Source: Mojavia pulchra JT2-VF2 (GTDB lineage Bacteria > Cyanobacteriota > Cyanobacteriia > Cyanobacteriales > Nostocaceae). Taken from it: a stretch of DNA of 64,000 bases. A model generated the notes under the pieces. It saw only the letters and a list, made by a program, of their open reading frames with translations. It searched no databases and had not been told where the DNA came from. The DNA is taken from the NCBI GenBank assembly GCA_019359325.1, contig JAHHHN010000017.1:62001-126000 (forward strand), in the 5' to 3' direction. Shown here piece after piece: positions 42,465-51,862 of the stretch (its first letter is position 1; each line of letters opens with the position of its first letter). The position numbers were made by a program, and so were the translations under genes.

Positions 42465-43270
42465 TATTCTCCTAATAACTACTGCCAATAATCAATAATT
42501 GGATTACAACCTGATAGTAACAGCACGATGTGTTTATATTATTGTCCGTCCCTTAAAAACTCGGGCAATAACTTATTTATGCAAGAGAAAATTGAGAAAA
42601 CTTTTAAGTTTTTTGATGGCTTATGTATAATTACTGAAGTGTTTCACTAAATCTTTAAGTCAAAATTTAAAGAACGATAAATATACCGAAAAACCATGAG
42701 TAACTCCCAGTGAGACAAGTGTAAAAGCCTTAGTTCATAAAGCTTTTACTGTTTCAGCGCTAAATTGAAATAAGTCTATTATGCTGATAAAGTAAATCAG
42801 TAATTTAAGGGATAACTAATTTTATAGCTTTAGCAAATATATCGGTTTTTACGGGCAAATTAAAACTTTAGAAATTTTTAAATATTTAAGCTCAGTATTT
42901 TTTTCCAGTTATTATATGCTTAATCTTATCAACCATTGTTTGGAATAATTTCCCCGAAATAATCAGACCTGAGAATTACATAAACATTTTTATATGCTGG
43001 AGGAATATTCAGTAAAAATACTGTTTCAAAAAATTTGCTAAAAAGCACAAAGTAGGTTCAGAAGTTTATTTCATAGTAATTATATTTGAGGTAAATCGTT
43101 AAAATGAGTTTAAAATTGAGAATAAAATGGGAATAGGGGAGTAAAACAATTCATATAGGGTAATTTTTCCTAAATAAAAATACTGAATATATACAGTATT
43201 AGTTAAGCAAAAACAGTAAGTTTTAGCAGGGTCATATCTTTGAATTTGAAATAAGGCAAAAAGCAAAGCA
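42465..43270. other. 806-bp A+T-rich intergenic region, no gene seen
   Basis: The region after the HMA gene and before the diguanylate cyclase gene contains only short frames with biased A+T composition. There are runs such as AAAAACTCGGGCAATAAC and hairpin-like stretches around 42730-42750, but nothing recognisable as an RNA gene. It probably holds the long 5' region and promoter of the diguanylate cyclase gene. Confidence 0.5.
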
Positions 43271-44296
43271 ATGAATATTTCAATTCTGGTCTTTGGGAGT
43301 AATAAATTTCTCGCCACACTTCCAGATCAGATCCGTTATGCAACCGCTTTTAGTGTAGAAGTTATTGCCAATGTAGATCAGGCTGTTTTGCGTATTAAAA
43401 CTACGCCGCCCGATATAATACTTGTGCAGGCTAGTTTAGATGGCAGTATAGAATTGTGCTGTTGGTTAAAAGACCAAGCCAACCTATCTTGGATATACTG
43501 TATTCTCTTGGAAGATCGTTCTCAGCAAATAATTAATAGACGTAAGAACGGCTGGGAGTGGGAGTTAGAGATGACTTCCTCTGCATTAAAACAAGGAGCC
43601 GATGCTTATATTTGGCAAATTCCTGAGGGAAAATCAGACTATACATTGGCAGAGGTAACTGCTAACCATCGTCTAATACTAGCTCAATTAACTGTTGGTT
43701 TGCGTAAAGCGAAAAAATATCGTGATTTGATCCGGACAAATGATTTATTATCAGCAATAGCGTTAGCTGATTCGTTAACCGAATTAAACAATCGTCGCGC
43801 TTTGGAATGGGACTTACCCAGGCAAATTAAAAAAGCCCGTGATAAAGCAATTCCGCTGAGTTTAATTATTCTAGATGTAGATTATTTCAAAAAAGTTAAT
43901 GATAATTATGGACATTTAGTTGGCGATCGCCTGTTACAGTTATTGTGTATTCGGCTGCGAAATAATTTGCGTTTTCAAGATACTCCCTTCCGCTATGGTG
44001 GTGAGGAATTCGTTATTCTTCTAGCTAATACAACTGGTGAAGAAGCACTTATAGTAGCGCGTCGTCTTAATCGCATAGTTAGTGAACAACCATTTACAAT
44101 TAATAATCAACTTACTATTGATGTCACGATTAGTTTAGGCACTGCCTGTCTGCAAACTGAAGATGATGATCAAGGTGTAAGTTTATTAAATCGTGCTGAT
44201 CAGTGCTTGCTAGAAGCTAAAGCAACTGGGCGGAACAAGGTTATTTGTTGGGATTACTTATCACGTGTCCCTTATTTGAAAGCTGCTTCTTCGTAA
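43271..44296 (+). CDS. diguanylate cyclase with N-terminal receiver-like domain
   Basis: 341 residues. The N-terminal ~130 resemble a receiver domain (ISILVFGSNKF, PPDIILVQASLDGS) but lack the usual acidic triad, so phosphorylation is doubtful. The GGDEF domain has LADSLTELNNRRALEWDL, LDVDYFKKVNDNYGH and the active-site RYGGEEF. An inhibitory site RFQD lies five residues before GGEEF. It should make cyclic di-GMP with product inhibition. No partner kinase is adjacent. Confidence 0.87.
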   Translation: MNISILVFGSNKFLATLPDQIRYATAFSVEVIANVDQAVLRIKTTPPDIILVQASLDGSIELCCWLKDQANLSWIYCILLEDRSQQIINRRKNGWEWELEMTSSALKQGADAYIWQIPEGKSDYTLAEVTANHRLILAQLTVGLRKAKKYRDLIRTNDLLSAIALADSLTELNNRRALEWDLPRQIKKARDKAIPLSLIILDVDYFKKVNDNYGHLVGDRLLQLLCIRLRNNLRFQDTPFRYGGEEFVILLANTTGEEALIVARRLNRIVSEQPFTINNQLTIDVTISLGTACLQTEDDDQGVSLLNRADQCLLEAKATGRNKVICWDYLSRVPYLKAASS

Positions 44297-44303
44297 TAAT
44301 TTT

Positions 44304-44338
44304 GAGTGCTGAGTAATTAATTTGCAAGTTCAGCACTC
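44304..44338. terminator. hairpin terminator between convergent genes
   Basis: GAGTGCTGA at 44304-44312 pairs with TCAGCACTC at 44330-44338. It overlaps the 3' end of the peptidase gene on the minus strand and ends the diguanylate cyclase transcript on the plus strand. Confidence 0.65.
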
Positions 44339-45003
44339 TTAATGGCGCTTTGACACTCAGCCACTGAAGCGCGTTGACGCATGGCTTGGACTAAGACTTC
44401 GTAACTAGACCAATTTTCTTGTAGCAGGGTTTTTGCTTGCAAAGCATGAAACCGCTGTTTTTGCTGAAAACTAGACACAGAAAAACCCAAATTTGTCAAT
44501 ACTCCTGCTAGCTTGCTTTGATCATCTGCCCCACCTTCAGTATTTTGGAAAACCAGATTTTCAGCAGCAATACCTGCCATCCAAACAGTGCAGTAACGAT
44601 CTAGCATTTGAGCGCTAATTTTGCCTACCTGCAATTGAGATGCTAATTCACCATCATCAAAAGTAACACCACCTTGACCTGGCTGCCCCTGTTTCCAAGC
44701 TTCCCAAGCGCTGAGAGTATAACCAGTCACGGGAATACCCAATAGGTGTGCTACGAGGAAATGTCCTGCTTCGTGGTGGATAATGCGATCGCGGTGTTCT
44801 GGAGAAAAACCCGCAATCCAATCAAGAAGTAGAGTTCCTCCCTTACCTTGCAAACTAAAACTGTCGAAAGTCGCTATTCCCAAAATGGTGAAGGTAGCAA
44901 GGGCTGGTACTGCTGGGGATAAGTTAATTAATGGCCCCAGCAGTACTGACATGGTCATAAGAAAGATAGATATGGCAATTAAATTGAAAGCAGTTTGATT
45001 CAT
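44317..45003 (-). CDS. FtsH-like (M41-type) zinc peptidase without AAA domain
   Basis: 228 residues. Two N-terminal hydrophobic helices precede the zinc motif HEAGH (77-81), followed by LVAHLLGIPVTGYTLSA and the downstream acidic ligand region, AENLVFQNTEGGADDQSKL. This is the M41 peptidase fold of FtsH, but the AAA ATPase is absent. Similar stand-alone forms are conserved in cyanobacteria and plastids. It may be a membrane-bound peptidase or a partner of FtsH. Not in an operon. Confidence 0.8.
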   Translation of the reverse strand: MNQTAFNLIAISIFLMTMSVLLGPLINLSPAVPALATFTILGIATFDSFSLQGKGGTLLLDWIAGFSPEHRDRIIHHEAGHFLVAHLLGIPVTGYTLSAWEAWKQGQPGQGGVTFDDGELASQLQVGKISAQMLDRYCTVWMAGIAAENLVFQNTEGGADDQSKLAGVLTNLGFSVSSFQQKQRFHALQAKTLLQENWSSYEVLVQAMRQRASVAECQSAIKSAELAN

Positions 45004-45105
45004 TGCGAAGTTTTCTAAATGCAGCTTAATATATCTTTATTATGAAGCAAGACTAGCTGCACATCACGCATATCCACACCTTTTCAGCTTCATCAAAAAG
45101 AGTAC

Positions 45106-46377
45106 CTAAACAGTTCGACCGCGATGTTCGGTTTTAATCCAACGCGATCGCTGTTTTTGCACACACATTCTTAAAGTTACTACCATCATCACAGGAATCC
45201 AATGCACCATGTAGAGAGAGCCTTGAATGGTTGCCCAAAGCAAAGATAATCCTCGTAAACTTTGAAATTGGTAAAGTCCGGTGATGAAAGCAACTGTTAA
45301 AATTATGCTGAGTAAGGTTTGGAGTGGCAGCAGAACTGGGCGATCGCTATAAAATATTGTCCAAAATAAGTCAGGAATAAGTCCAATTGGCAGCAGAAAT
45401 TGCAATATAAAAAATAATATTAAATCGATTTCTTTAGCCTTGCCCAAAGTTAGGATTTGGGGAAAGTAGTCGAGGTAACGCTGATAGCCACCTTCAGCCC
45501 AACGACAATGTTGTCGCCAAAGATTTCTCCAATTAGTTACGCCTTCTTCTTGAATTGCCGGAACTGCGACAAACTCAATTTCTGCGCCTACCAAATAAAT
45601 TTTGAAGCAGAGATCCAAATCATCGGTAACTGTGTCCTCATTCCAACCGTTGAATTTTTCTAACAGTTCTCGCCGAACTAACATCCCATTACCCCGAAGT
45701 TCAGCCATTCCGCCAATAGCAATGCGGTGGGTTTGCACAAAGCTATCACAAAGCATTTCCATCTGCTGACAACGAGTCAGAAAATTGGTATCTGCGTTGA
45801 TAATTTTTTTTCGCGCTTGCACTGCACCAGTACTTTTATTTTGGAACAGAGGTACTGTTTGCCGCAGAAAATTGGCAGGAAGCAAAGCATCAGCATCGCT
45901 GATTAAAATAATCTCTCCTTGCGTAAATGGAAAAACTGCATTCAGCGCCCCTGATTTACCACCTTTTGATTCCCGTTGATGAACTTGTAGTGACGGAAAT
46001 TGAGTTTGTAATTGCCTCAAAATCTGGGGAGTTTCATCGGTACTGCCATCATCAACGACCCAAATATCTAGGCGATCGCTGGGATAATTCAATTGGAATA
46101 AGCTGTGAACTAAATCAGCCAAGACTGCACTTTCATTTTTAGCAGGAACTAAAATGGAGACTTGCGGTAAGTAAGCATCACTCTCAACTACTAAAGTGGT
46201 TGGTTTTGCCAGCAGCATTCGTAGCGTTTGCACAGTAAAAACGAGCGTTAATCCCACCATGAACCACTGTGTCTCTGGTCGCCAGTGCAGCAAACTCACA
46301 AAACCCCAGGTCAGTATCACTACTAAGGTTGCCTTGAGACGGCGATCGGAACTTGGCTGATAGATACTGCTTGCCAC
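45106..46377 (-). CDS. membrane GT2 glycosyltransferase
   Basis: 423 residues. Two N-terminal helices, then a GT-A domain with VSILVPAKNES, VVDDGSTDET, ISDADALLPANFL (DxD) and QHCRWAEGG, a QxxRW-like motif of processive synthases. Three or four C-terminal membrane helices follow. It resembles cellulose/hyaluronan synthase-type enzymes that polymerise and export glycans or make glycolipids. The product is unknown. It precedes no clear polysaccharide cluster. The start overlaps no neighbour. Confidence 0.83.
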   Translation of the reverse strand: MASSIYQPSSDRRLKATLVVILTWGFVSLLHWRPETQWFMVGLTLVFTVQTLRMLLAKPTTLVVESDAYLPQVSILVPAKNESAVLADLVHSLFQLNYPSDRLDIWVVDDGSTDETPQILRQLQTQFPSLQVHQRESKGGKSGALNAVFPFTQGEIILISDADALLPANFLRQTVPLFQNKSTGAVQARKKIINADTNFLTRCQQMEMLCDSFVQTHRIAIGGMAELRGNGMLVRRELLEKFNGWNEDTVTDDLDLCFKIYLVGAEIEFVAVPAIQEEGVTNWRNLWRQHCRWAEGGYQRYLDYFPQILTLGKAKEIDLILFFILQFLLPIGLIPDLFWTIFYSDRPVLLPLQTLLSIILTVAFITGLYQFQSLRGLSLLWATIQGSLYMVHWIPVMMVVTLRMCVQKQRSRWIKTEHRGRTV

Positions 46378-46454
46378 TTTCTACTAATTCTCCAAAATAA
46401 AGATACAGATTAAACCTGGAAACCCAGATTAAATCTGACTTTCTTAATTACAAA

Positions 46455-47090
46455 TTACGAATTACTAAGTTCCTTCGGTTGGCGACGTAATACTAGCATC
46501 ATGATTACTCCCAGCAGAAAACCACCTATTCCAGCTGCAACTGCCACAATCCACCTCACCTGCTGGGCAGCATTCAGTACTGGGTTATCTAAGAGGTTGG
46601 ACGAGAAATGCAACGATTGAATCGTCCATTTATCTTGTAATTTTTGCAACACTGCTGTCCACCGCATCGCCATAGTACGGACGTTACCATCTTTGAAAGA
46701 AAAAGTGGCGATCGCATCTCCGGCAGAAACAACTGTCTCTGAAGAGAGAAACGTTCTGACAGGATCTCCCTTTAAAGCCATTTTGATATCTTGAATCGAA
46801 TTGGAAAACTGCTGATTCCAGTACTTCTCAAACTCAGGCACTTTGTGAAAAACTTGGTTATCAACTGTTGTGATCGTGAAGCTTGGGTGCAAATAAGGTT
46901 CAATTTTGGAAAAATCGCGCGTGTTCAAGGCTTGCAAGGCAATTTCCCGCGTGCCGATAATCGTGTTAATCTCTTGTTGGCTAGTGTCTGCCAGAGCATA
47001 CTGGGGTATATTCCAAATTGCCAGCACTAATAAAACACTCCAAAGTAGCTGAGTGCATCTGTATCGGTTTGCCCATCTTTGTTTTATCAT
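46455..47090 (-). CDS. secreted/anchored SnoaL (NTF2-like) protein
   Basis: 211 residues. Signal peptide-like helix (LLWSVLLVLAIWNIPQYALA) followed by an NTF2-like domain starting TIIGTREIALQALNTRDFSK and containing ETVVSAGDAIATFSFKDGN and MRWTAVLQKLQDKWTIQSLH. A C-terminal helix (IVAVAAGIGGFLLGVIMMLVL) with an RRQPKE tail anchors it. The domain likely faces the periplasm or lumen. Role unknown. The glycosyltransferase gene is next but separated by 77 bp. Confidence 0.7.
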   Translation of the reverse strand: MIKQRWANRYRCTQLLWSVLLVLAIWNIPQYALADTSQQEINTIIGTREIALQALNTRDFSKIEPYLHPSFTITTVDNQVFHKVPEFEKYWNQQFSNSIQDIKMALKGDPVRTFLSSETVVSAGDAIATFSFKDGNVRTMAMRWTAVLQKLQDKWTIQSLHFSSNLLDNPVLNAAQQVRWIVAVAAGIGGFLLGVIMMLVLRRQPKELSNS

Positions 47091-47522
47091 GTAAACAACC
47101 TGTACATGGGGTTACAATTACGGATGTTTTTTTAACACTATTAAACAGGATGGATTTAAAACTGTTATCTAGTCAACTAAATATTAAGTTCTGTCAAAAG
47201 GAAGAGAAAAAATAATTCTCTACTTTTGAAATCCAATTTATTTAAATTTTATATTTTAATAAACAACAATAACTTTAATAAATTTATAAAAACTTTATCA
47301 AACATAATTTAGTCCATAATCGCTTCAGATTAGGACAAAAACTAATTAACCATTATTGAATTCTTGAATGAACAAATCATTCAAGAGCGATAATAATTTT
47401 GCGAATAAATCCAGAACAAATAGGCTATGGAGGTGCAATCAAGGATACAATTATATACCTTTGTTGAATTGACTTCTGTGAGAAGATGCCCTAACCCATG
47501 AGATGGGATTTTCCGCAAAATT
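47091..47522. other. 432-bp A+T-rich intergenic region, no gene seen
   Basis: The sequence is A+T-rich with no frame showing cyanobacterial codon use, and no tRNA-like or hairpin structure that I can support. It separates the NTF2-like gene and the disordered 95-residue gene, both on the minus strand. Confidence 0.5.
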
Positions 47523-47810
47523 TTAATCTTGAGACTCCTCAGAAACAGGTTCCGATTCGGTTTCAGGTTTTGTTTCTACTTTTACTGGAAGTTTAACGGG
47601 TTTGGGGCCACGCGCTAGTGCAGGATTAATCTGCTGCTTGTTTTCATCCTTAAAGGATGCTTTTTTACCTTGACCAGATGAGCGATTACCTTTTGGTTTT
47701 GGGTTTGGGGTATTGGATTCAACAGGAGGCGTAAAATCCGATTTTTCGGAGTTATTGTCAGTATTTGCTTGGGACTGACGTTCTGATTTTTTGATTGGGC
47801 GTTCTACCAT
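47523..47810 (-). CDS. disordered basic/acidic hypothetical protein
   Basis: 95 residues of low complexity: PIKKSERQSQANTDNNSEKS, PKPKGNRSSGQGKK, then an acidic end PETESEPVSEESQD. No fold or family can be assigned. Composition indicates an intrinsically disordered protein, and similar ones exist in related cyanobacteria as far as I recall. Kept because the ATG and the full-length frame have ordinary codon use. Confidence 0.5.
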   Translation of the reverse strand: MVERPIKKSERQSQANTDNNSEKSDFTPPVESNTPNPKPKGNRSSGQGKKASFKDENKQQINPALARGPKPVKLPVKVETKPETESEPVSEESQD

Positions 47811-47895
47811 TGTTGTTTTTTGTAAAGTTATCTTTATGGTACATCGGTTTAGGGGTTGGCAAACTGTTGAGTAGCATTTTTTAAGGAGTTAGGTC

Positions 47896-48006
47896 GTGAC
47901 AATTACTACTAAAGCAAAGATTGCTGCGAGTCTTTCTTTGGGAAACGCTAACGCCGCAATCCTCGAAGCTCACAAAATTACTGATGCCGTATTAGTTCTA
48001 AGTTGA
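47896..48006 (+). CDS. possible short ORF with good ribosome binding site
   Basis: GTG 47896 follows AAGGAG by 7 bp and encodes 36 residues (MTITTKAKIAASLSLGNANA and AAILEAHKITDAVLVLS) before TGA 48004. The 3' end overlaps the converging methyltransferase gene by 9 bases. It could be a true small protein or the head of a deleted gene. Confidence 0.4.
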   Translation: MTITTKAKIAASLSLGNANAAILEAHKITDAVLVLS

Positions 48007-48696
48007 GTGGGTAGCAGGATTAAGCCTTTGATATTCAATCCGCACGTGTTTAACATCAATTTGCTCAGATTCCAAAAACAAAAGATGCTCTACTTGATGT
48101 AATCCCAAATTTTCAAACTGTGCTAGTTCGGAGTTTGATAATGGCCATGGGGGCCCAGAAGGTTCGGCTTCCGTTTCCCGAATCCGAGTAATCACTAACA
48201 GTGTGCCACTTGAAGCGACGACAGAGGCGACCGAGGAGATAACTGAAGAACGCACGCTTAAGGGCAAAGCTTGAATATTGCGACATTCAAAAACCAAGTC
48301 AAAGGCAAGATGCCATTCTGAGGGAATTGCCAATAAATCTGCAATTACATAATTTACAGGCGAATTGGGAAATCGCTGCTGACACCAGCTAATAGCCGTA
48401 GAGGATATATCAAAGGCAGTTACCTCAAATCCTCGCTGTGCTAAAGCTTCTGCATCATCTCCCAAGCCGCAACCGATTACCAGTGCCTTTTGCCCTTGAG
48501 CAGATAGTTTGTGAGTAGTCAACCAATCTTGCAAATACGGGTGGGGAGTTAACTTTGCCCAAGGAACTTGTGCTGCATCACCTTTAGCTTCGGCATATAA
48601 AACTTCAAACCATGCTGATGGTTCTGATTTTTGTAACGCTTCTGTAGCTAACTGTTTAACAAGAAGCTGTAAATTTTCGGGTTGTTGTTCTAACAT
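47998..48696 (-). CDS. TPMT-type class I SAM-dependent methyltransferase
   Basis: 232 residues from ATG 48696 (the frame reaches a TTG at 48705). Glycine-rich SAM site ALVIGCGLGDDAEALAQRGF, acidic motif VTAFDIS, and VFECRNIQALPLSVR resemble thiopurine/halide-type methyltransferases. The likely acceptor is a small molecule, perhaps a thiol, selenium or halide ion, but it cannot be deduced. Monocistronic. Confidence 0.78.
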   Translation of the reverse strand: MLEQQPENLQLLVKQLATEALQKSEPSAWFEVLYAEAKGDAAQVPWAKLTPHPYLQDWLTTHKLSAQGQKALVIGCGLGDDAEALAQRGFEVTAFDISSTAISWCQQRFPNSPVNYVIADLLAIPSEWHLAFDLVFECRNIQALPLSVRSSVISSVASVVASSGTLLVITRIRETEAEPSGPPWPLSNSELAQFENLGLHQVEHLLFLESEQIDVKHVRIEYQRLNPATHST

Positions 48697-48878
48697 AAAA
48701 ACCAATACTACTCCCTGATAACAAAGAGTACAAAAGAATAGACTGGCACAAAACCCTCAAACTAGGCATCATGCAGGGGTGCAGGGAGCAGGGGGAAAAA
48801 GGATTTTGCGGTTTTTGCACAGATGCGAGAATTATAACTAATTAGGCGGACATGATATTAAGCATTAATTAAAGTGCT

Positions 48879-49043
48879 TTACCACAACATAGTTGGTAAA
48901 CCAGCAATCACAGAAGCAATACCTGTCCAGAGAGTAAAGCGCTCAATATCCACTTCATCTAAAGCATTACTCATTTGCTTAATTGCTGATAATAGAGCTG
49001 CTAGTAACAGCACAAAAAAAGCAATGTACCCTAAATTAATCAT
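48879..49043 (-). CDS. 54-residue two-helix membrane protein
   Basis: MINLGYIAFFVLLLAALLSA forms one membrane helix; SNALDEVDIERFTLW is a soluble turn; TGIASVIAGLPTMLW is a second hydrophobic segment. Start ATG 49043 follows GAGGA at a good distance, and stop TAA is at 48879-48881. The gene is opposite to a longer, biased open frame that I reject. It resembles tiny thylakoid or photosystem-associated proteins only in form. Confidence 0.65.
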   Translation of the reverse strand: MINLGYIAFFVLLLAALLSAIKQMSNALDEVDIERFTLWTGIASVIAGLPTMLW

Positions 49044-49088
49044 TACTCATCCTCACTATTTTTATAAGCAAGTAGTCATAATAGGTTT

Positions 49089-49343
49089 TTAACAAGCTAT
49101 GGCAAGGTTTTTTTGTTTCCTATTTAGCACTTCATCAGAAAAAGTATTAAACAATGGAAAAATATCTACTTCAGATAACCAAATCATAGTTTCATAACCA
49201 ACCCGGCCCATTTCTGGCTCCGACCCCATAGGCATCTCCACCAGATAAATCCAACTATCTAACTCAGGTCGGTAGTTTTTGATAATGCCTTTTCCACCGA
49301 TAAACCCTACTATCTGACCTTCACTAAACTTAGGTAATATCAA
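49089..49343 (-). CDS. conserved-looking hypothetical protein
   Basis: 84 residues. Beta-rich pattern ILPKFSEGQIVGFIGGKGII with ELDSWIYLVEMPMG and ETMIWLSEVDIFPL, which is like small SH3-type or barrel domains in cyanobacterial proteins. No name can be given. No partner gene; the 54-residue membrane protein lies 45 bp downstream in the same orientation, so both could share a transcript. Confidence 0.6.
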   Translation of the reverse strand: MILPKFSEGQIVGFIGGKGIIKNYRPELDSWIYLVEMPMGSEPEMGRVGYETMIWLSEVDIFPLFNTFSDEVLNRKQKNLAIAC

Positions 49344-49968
49344 AACCCTTGCAATTATTCTTTGTAATTCCTTTGATTTGAGGTTTGTGTTTGCTATAAA
49401 GTGTATATTGCAAAAATTAACTTAGAAGTTTAGTAATAATCATCTTTCTCTTTTCGTATTTCATCTCTATCTACAGAGAAGTGCTAAGTAAAATTTGTAA
49501 GTGATTCAGGTTATAAGTAAATTTGTATTTCACTTTTGATATATAGGTTTTGACGGTAAACCGTTCATTTATGGTGTGTTTAGCCTTTAATAAAATTCGT
49601 TTCAAATCTTACGAATTGCAGAGGTTAAGTTGTTACACACCTAACCTGTACATTTGGACAGCAGGGTGCAGCAGTGCAAAGCAGAAGGATTGATGCTTTT
49701 GCTCCAAAATCAACAATATGCAAGTTAAATATGCATTAACTTATAACTTGTCTTTCAAGATACATCAGTAAATATACTTAAGTTGCCAAATTAGTATTTC
49801 AAGCAATTACTAACTTTGCAATTGCGAAGAAGCATGAATTTACGTATTTTTATGGTTGCTATATTCTAAATTTACAGATGAGCATGGAGTATCTGAAGCG
49901 GCTTATCTCAAGCCATTTTATGTATATTTTAATTACGAATTACGGATTACGACTTACGAATTAATATT
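49344..49968. other. 625-bp intergenic region, no gene seen
   Basis: The sequence ahead of the SWIM-MoxR-VWA cluster shows no convincing frame or RNA. It contains repetitive ACGAATTACGGATTACG-type units at 49930-49960, a common Nostoc intergenic repeat. The promoter of the cluster probably lies in its last 150 bp. Confidence 0.5.
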
Positions 49969-50439
49969 ATGCCTCATTCATCGTTTGTAGGTTCCAGCCA
50001 GAAAAATGCTGCGACAAAGCGGGATATTAAGCAGGTTCCGTTTGTTGAACTTTTCAATCATCGGTTGCAGGGAGTTGTTTCTAGCGGTTCTGATATTGAA
50101 AGAGTTTATGTTTCTTTTTTTGAAGCGGTGACATTAGATTTTTATTGCAGCACAAATAATAACCGTCCCTGCGGGGGTTTACACGGTTACCCATGCAAGC
50201 ATTTAGAAGCGGTGATGAAAGAAGCGATCGCAACTTATGGTATCGATCAAGTAATTAATCATCTCAAGGTTCCTGGTGATGTTAGTCAAATTACTTCCCT
50301 TGGAGATATTCTCAACCGTCGCGGTACGGTAAAAAAAGAACCTGCAAGTGAAGTTTTCAGCCGCTTTTTAAATTACCTGCGTTACCTAGAATTGGAAACA
50401 TCAAATTCTCCCCTCCCCGAAATGAGTTGGTTTGTTTGA
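49969..50439 (+). CDS. SWIM-type zinc finger protein
   Basis: 156 residues. The zinc ligands follow the SWIM order: Cys60, Cys68, Cys76 and His78 (CSTNNNRPCGG then PCKH). SWIM domains mediate DNA or protein contact and often occur in MoxR-VWA clusters. It is the first gene of a co-directional set ending in the DUF5682 gene. The next gene starts 28 bp later. A role in nucleic-acid or substrate recognition for the complex is inferred. Confidence 0.75.
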   Translation: MPHSSFVGSSQKNAATKRDIKQVPFVELFNHRLQGVVSSGSDIERVYVSFFEAVTLDFYCSTNNNRPCGGLHGYPCKHLEAVMKEAIATYGIDQVINHLKVPGDVSQITSLGDILNRRGTVKKEPASEVFSRFLNYLRYLELETSNSPLPEMSWFV

Positions 50440-50467
50440 CTTGAATTTTGAATTTTGAATTATTAAC

Positions 50468-51853
50468 ATGGCTTTCCCTGGCGCATTGCATCAATTAGGC
50501 GAAAGCAATCAAGTAGTATTCGATTTGATTGCTAGTTTAGATGAGTGTTTTATTATTGGTTTTGCTAATTTAGACGATCAACATCTCCAAACTTTGCAGG
50601 GTTTAGTGCGGGTATTTACTGGCACTCCGTTACAGCAATCATTGACTGATGCTGTGGCGGCAATTAGCTCAAATGAGTTTTTAGATAAGCATTTTGCAGT
50701 TTTAGCTAGTGCCCGCGCTGCAATTCAAGGAGCGCTATTTGATACATTAAAATCTCAAGTCAGGAGTTTGTTAGGACGTGGAGAAATAGCAGAAGCGGAG
50801 TTTGAAGAATCTAGTGAATCACCAAACAATGTCAAAGTTCTTTTAGCAAGTGTGCGTCACTGGTTAATGGAAATTGCTTTAGTAGGTTATGCACGTTTAG
50901 ATACAGCAACTTTAGTTCATTTTGCTGGGACGCTGGAACAAATCCAAGCCGAACCTTTATTAATTAGACAAGCTGCTTTACTGACGGGATATTTTAATGA
51001 ATTGATGCGTCATGTCCCGGTGGTTGATAGCCAAGGAATTCCTGTATACCGTTGGGTTGATTTATGGACGCAGGCGATGATAGGCACATTGCGCCCAGCT
51101 AATTTACCAAAATCGCAGCTTATATCGGGAAATTTAGAGATTTTAGGTTTAGATTTGCGTCAACACGCCAATTTAGTGAGCTTTACAGCTTATGGGTTGT
51201 TAGATGCAAATAATCAAACTCAGTTGGTGCGAGTTACCCAGTCAGCTTACAAGGTAGATGCAATAAATAACGAGCAAATTTGGTTATTGTTTCCCAATGC
51301 AACTGCTTTGCTTGATGCGTTTGCACAAACTCGGATATTACATCTCAAAGATACACCCTTGTTACCCACCGGAGATTTACTCTGGCAAAGTCAAGCAGAA
51401 CTTGGTCAAAACTATAATTTGATGGAGCGTGCAGAGAAATTTTTTGCTGAGAATGCAGGTAATAGCCTAGTTTATTCTACAGTTGCCGCGAGCGATCGCC
51501 ATCCTATCCAACTTGCGGAACCAATATTTTTCAGTAAGTATAAAGTCATCAAAAATGATGAAAATATCGTTTTAAGTTGGGGTGATGCTGGAGAACTCAG
51601 CATTGCCAAGGAACGTATCAGCAGTTTATCAGAACTCAATTTAGATGCGATCGCCAAATCTCAGCAAATCTTCGGACTTCTACGCTTCGATGCGGGGAAA
51701 TGGACAGTTCAACCGCTAGCAGTGACAGTTAAAAACAAAACAATATATACAGGACAAACAGCAGCGCAAGTAATTTCTAAGAAAGATTCAATCAAGGGTA
51801 GCGTCGTGGGAATTCTCCAAGAACGTTCTAGCCGTCTACTGCGTAAGGGATGA
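50468..51853 (+). CDS. uncharacterised component of the MoxR-VWA cluster
   Basis: 461 residues with no motif that I recognise. The N-terminal half is helical (VRVFTGTPLQQSLTDAVAAI; VLLASVRHWLMEIALVGYAR) and the C-terminal half is beta-rich with Trp and Asp. It lies between the SWIM and VWA genes, with only a 9-bp gap to the VWA gene, so co-expression is sure and complex formation likely. It may play the adaptor part seen in other ternary systems of this kind. Confidence 0.65.
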   Translation: MAFPGALHQLGESNQVVFDLIASLDECFIIGFANLDDQHLQTLQGLVRVFTGTPLQQSLTDAVAAISSNEFLDKHFAVLASARAAIQGALFDTLKSQVRSLLGRGEIAEAEFEESSESPNNVKVLLASVRHWLMEIALVGYARLDTATLVHFAGTLEQIQAEPLLIRQAALLTGYFNELMRHVPVVDSQGIPVYRWVDLWTQAMIGTLRPANLPKSQLISGNLEILGLDLRQHANLVSFTAYGLLDANNQTQLVRVTQSAYKVDAINNEQIWLLFPNATALLDAFAQTRILHLKDTPLLPTGDLLWQSQAELGQNYNLMERAEKFFAENAGNSLVYSTVAASDRHPIQLAEPIFFSKYKVIKNDENIVLSWGDAGELSIAKERISSLSELNLDAIAKSQQIFGLLRFDAGKWTVQPLAVTVKNKTIYTGQTAAQVISKKDSIKGSVVGILQERSSRLLRKG

Positions 51854-51862
51854 GGCAAATAT

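Noticed and set aside
48874-49092. 72-codon plus-strand frame
   Set aside because: It lies opposite the 54-residue membrane protein gene, which has a better ribosome binding site and a far more plausible protein.
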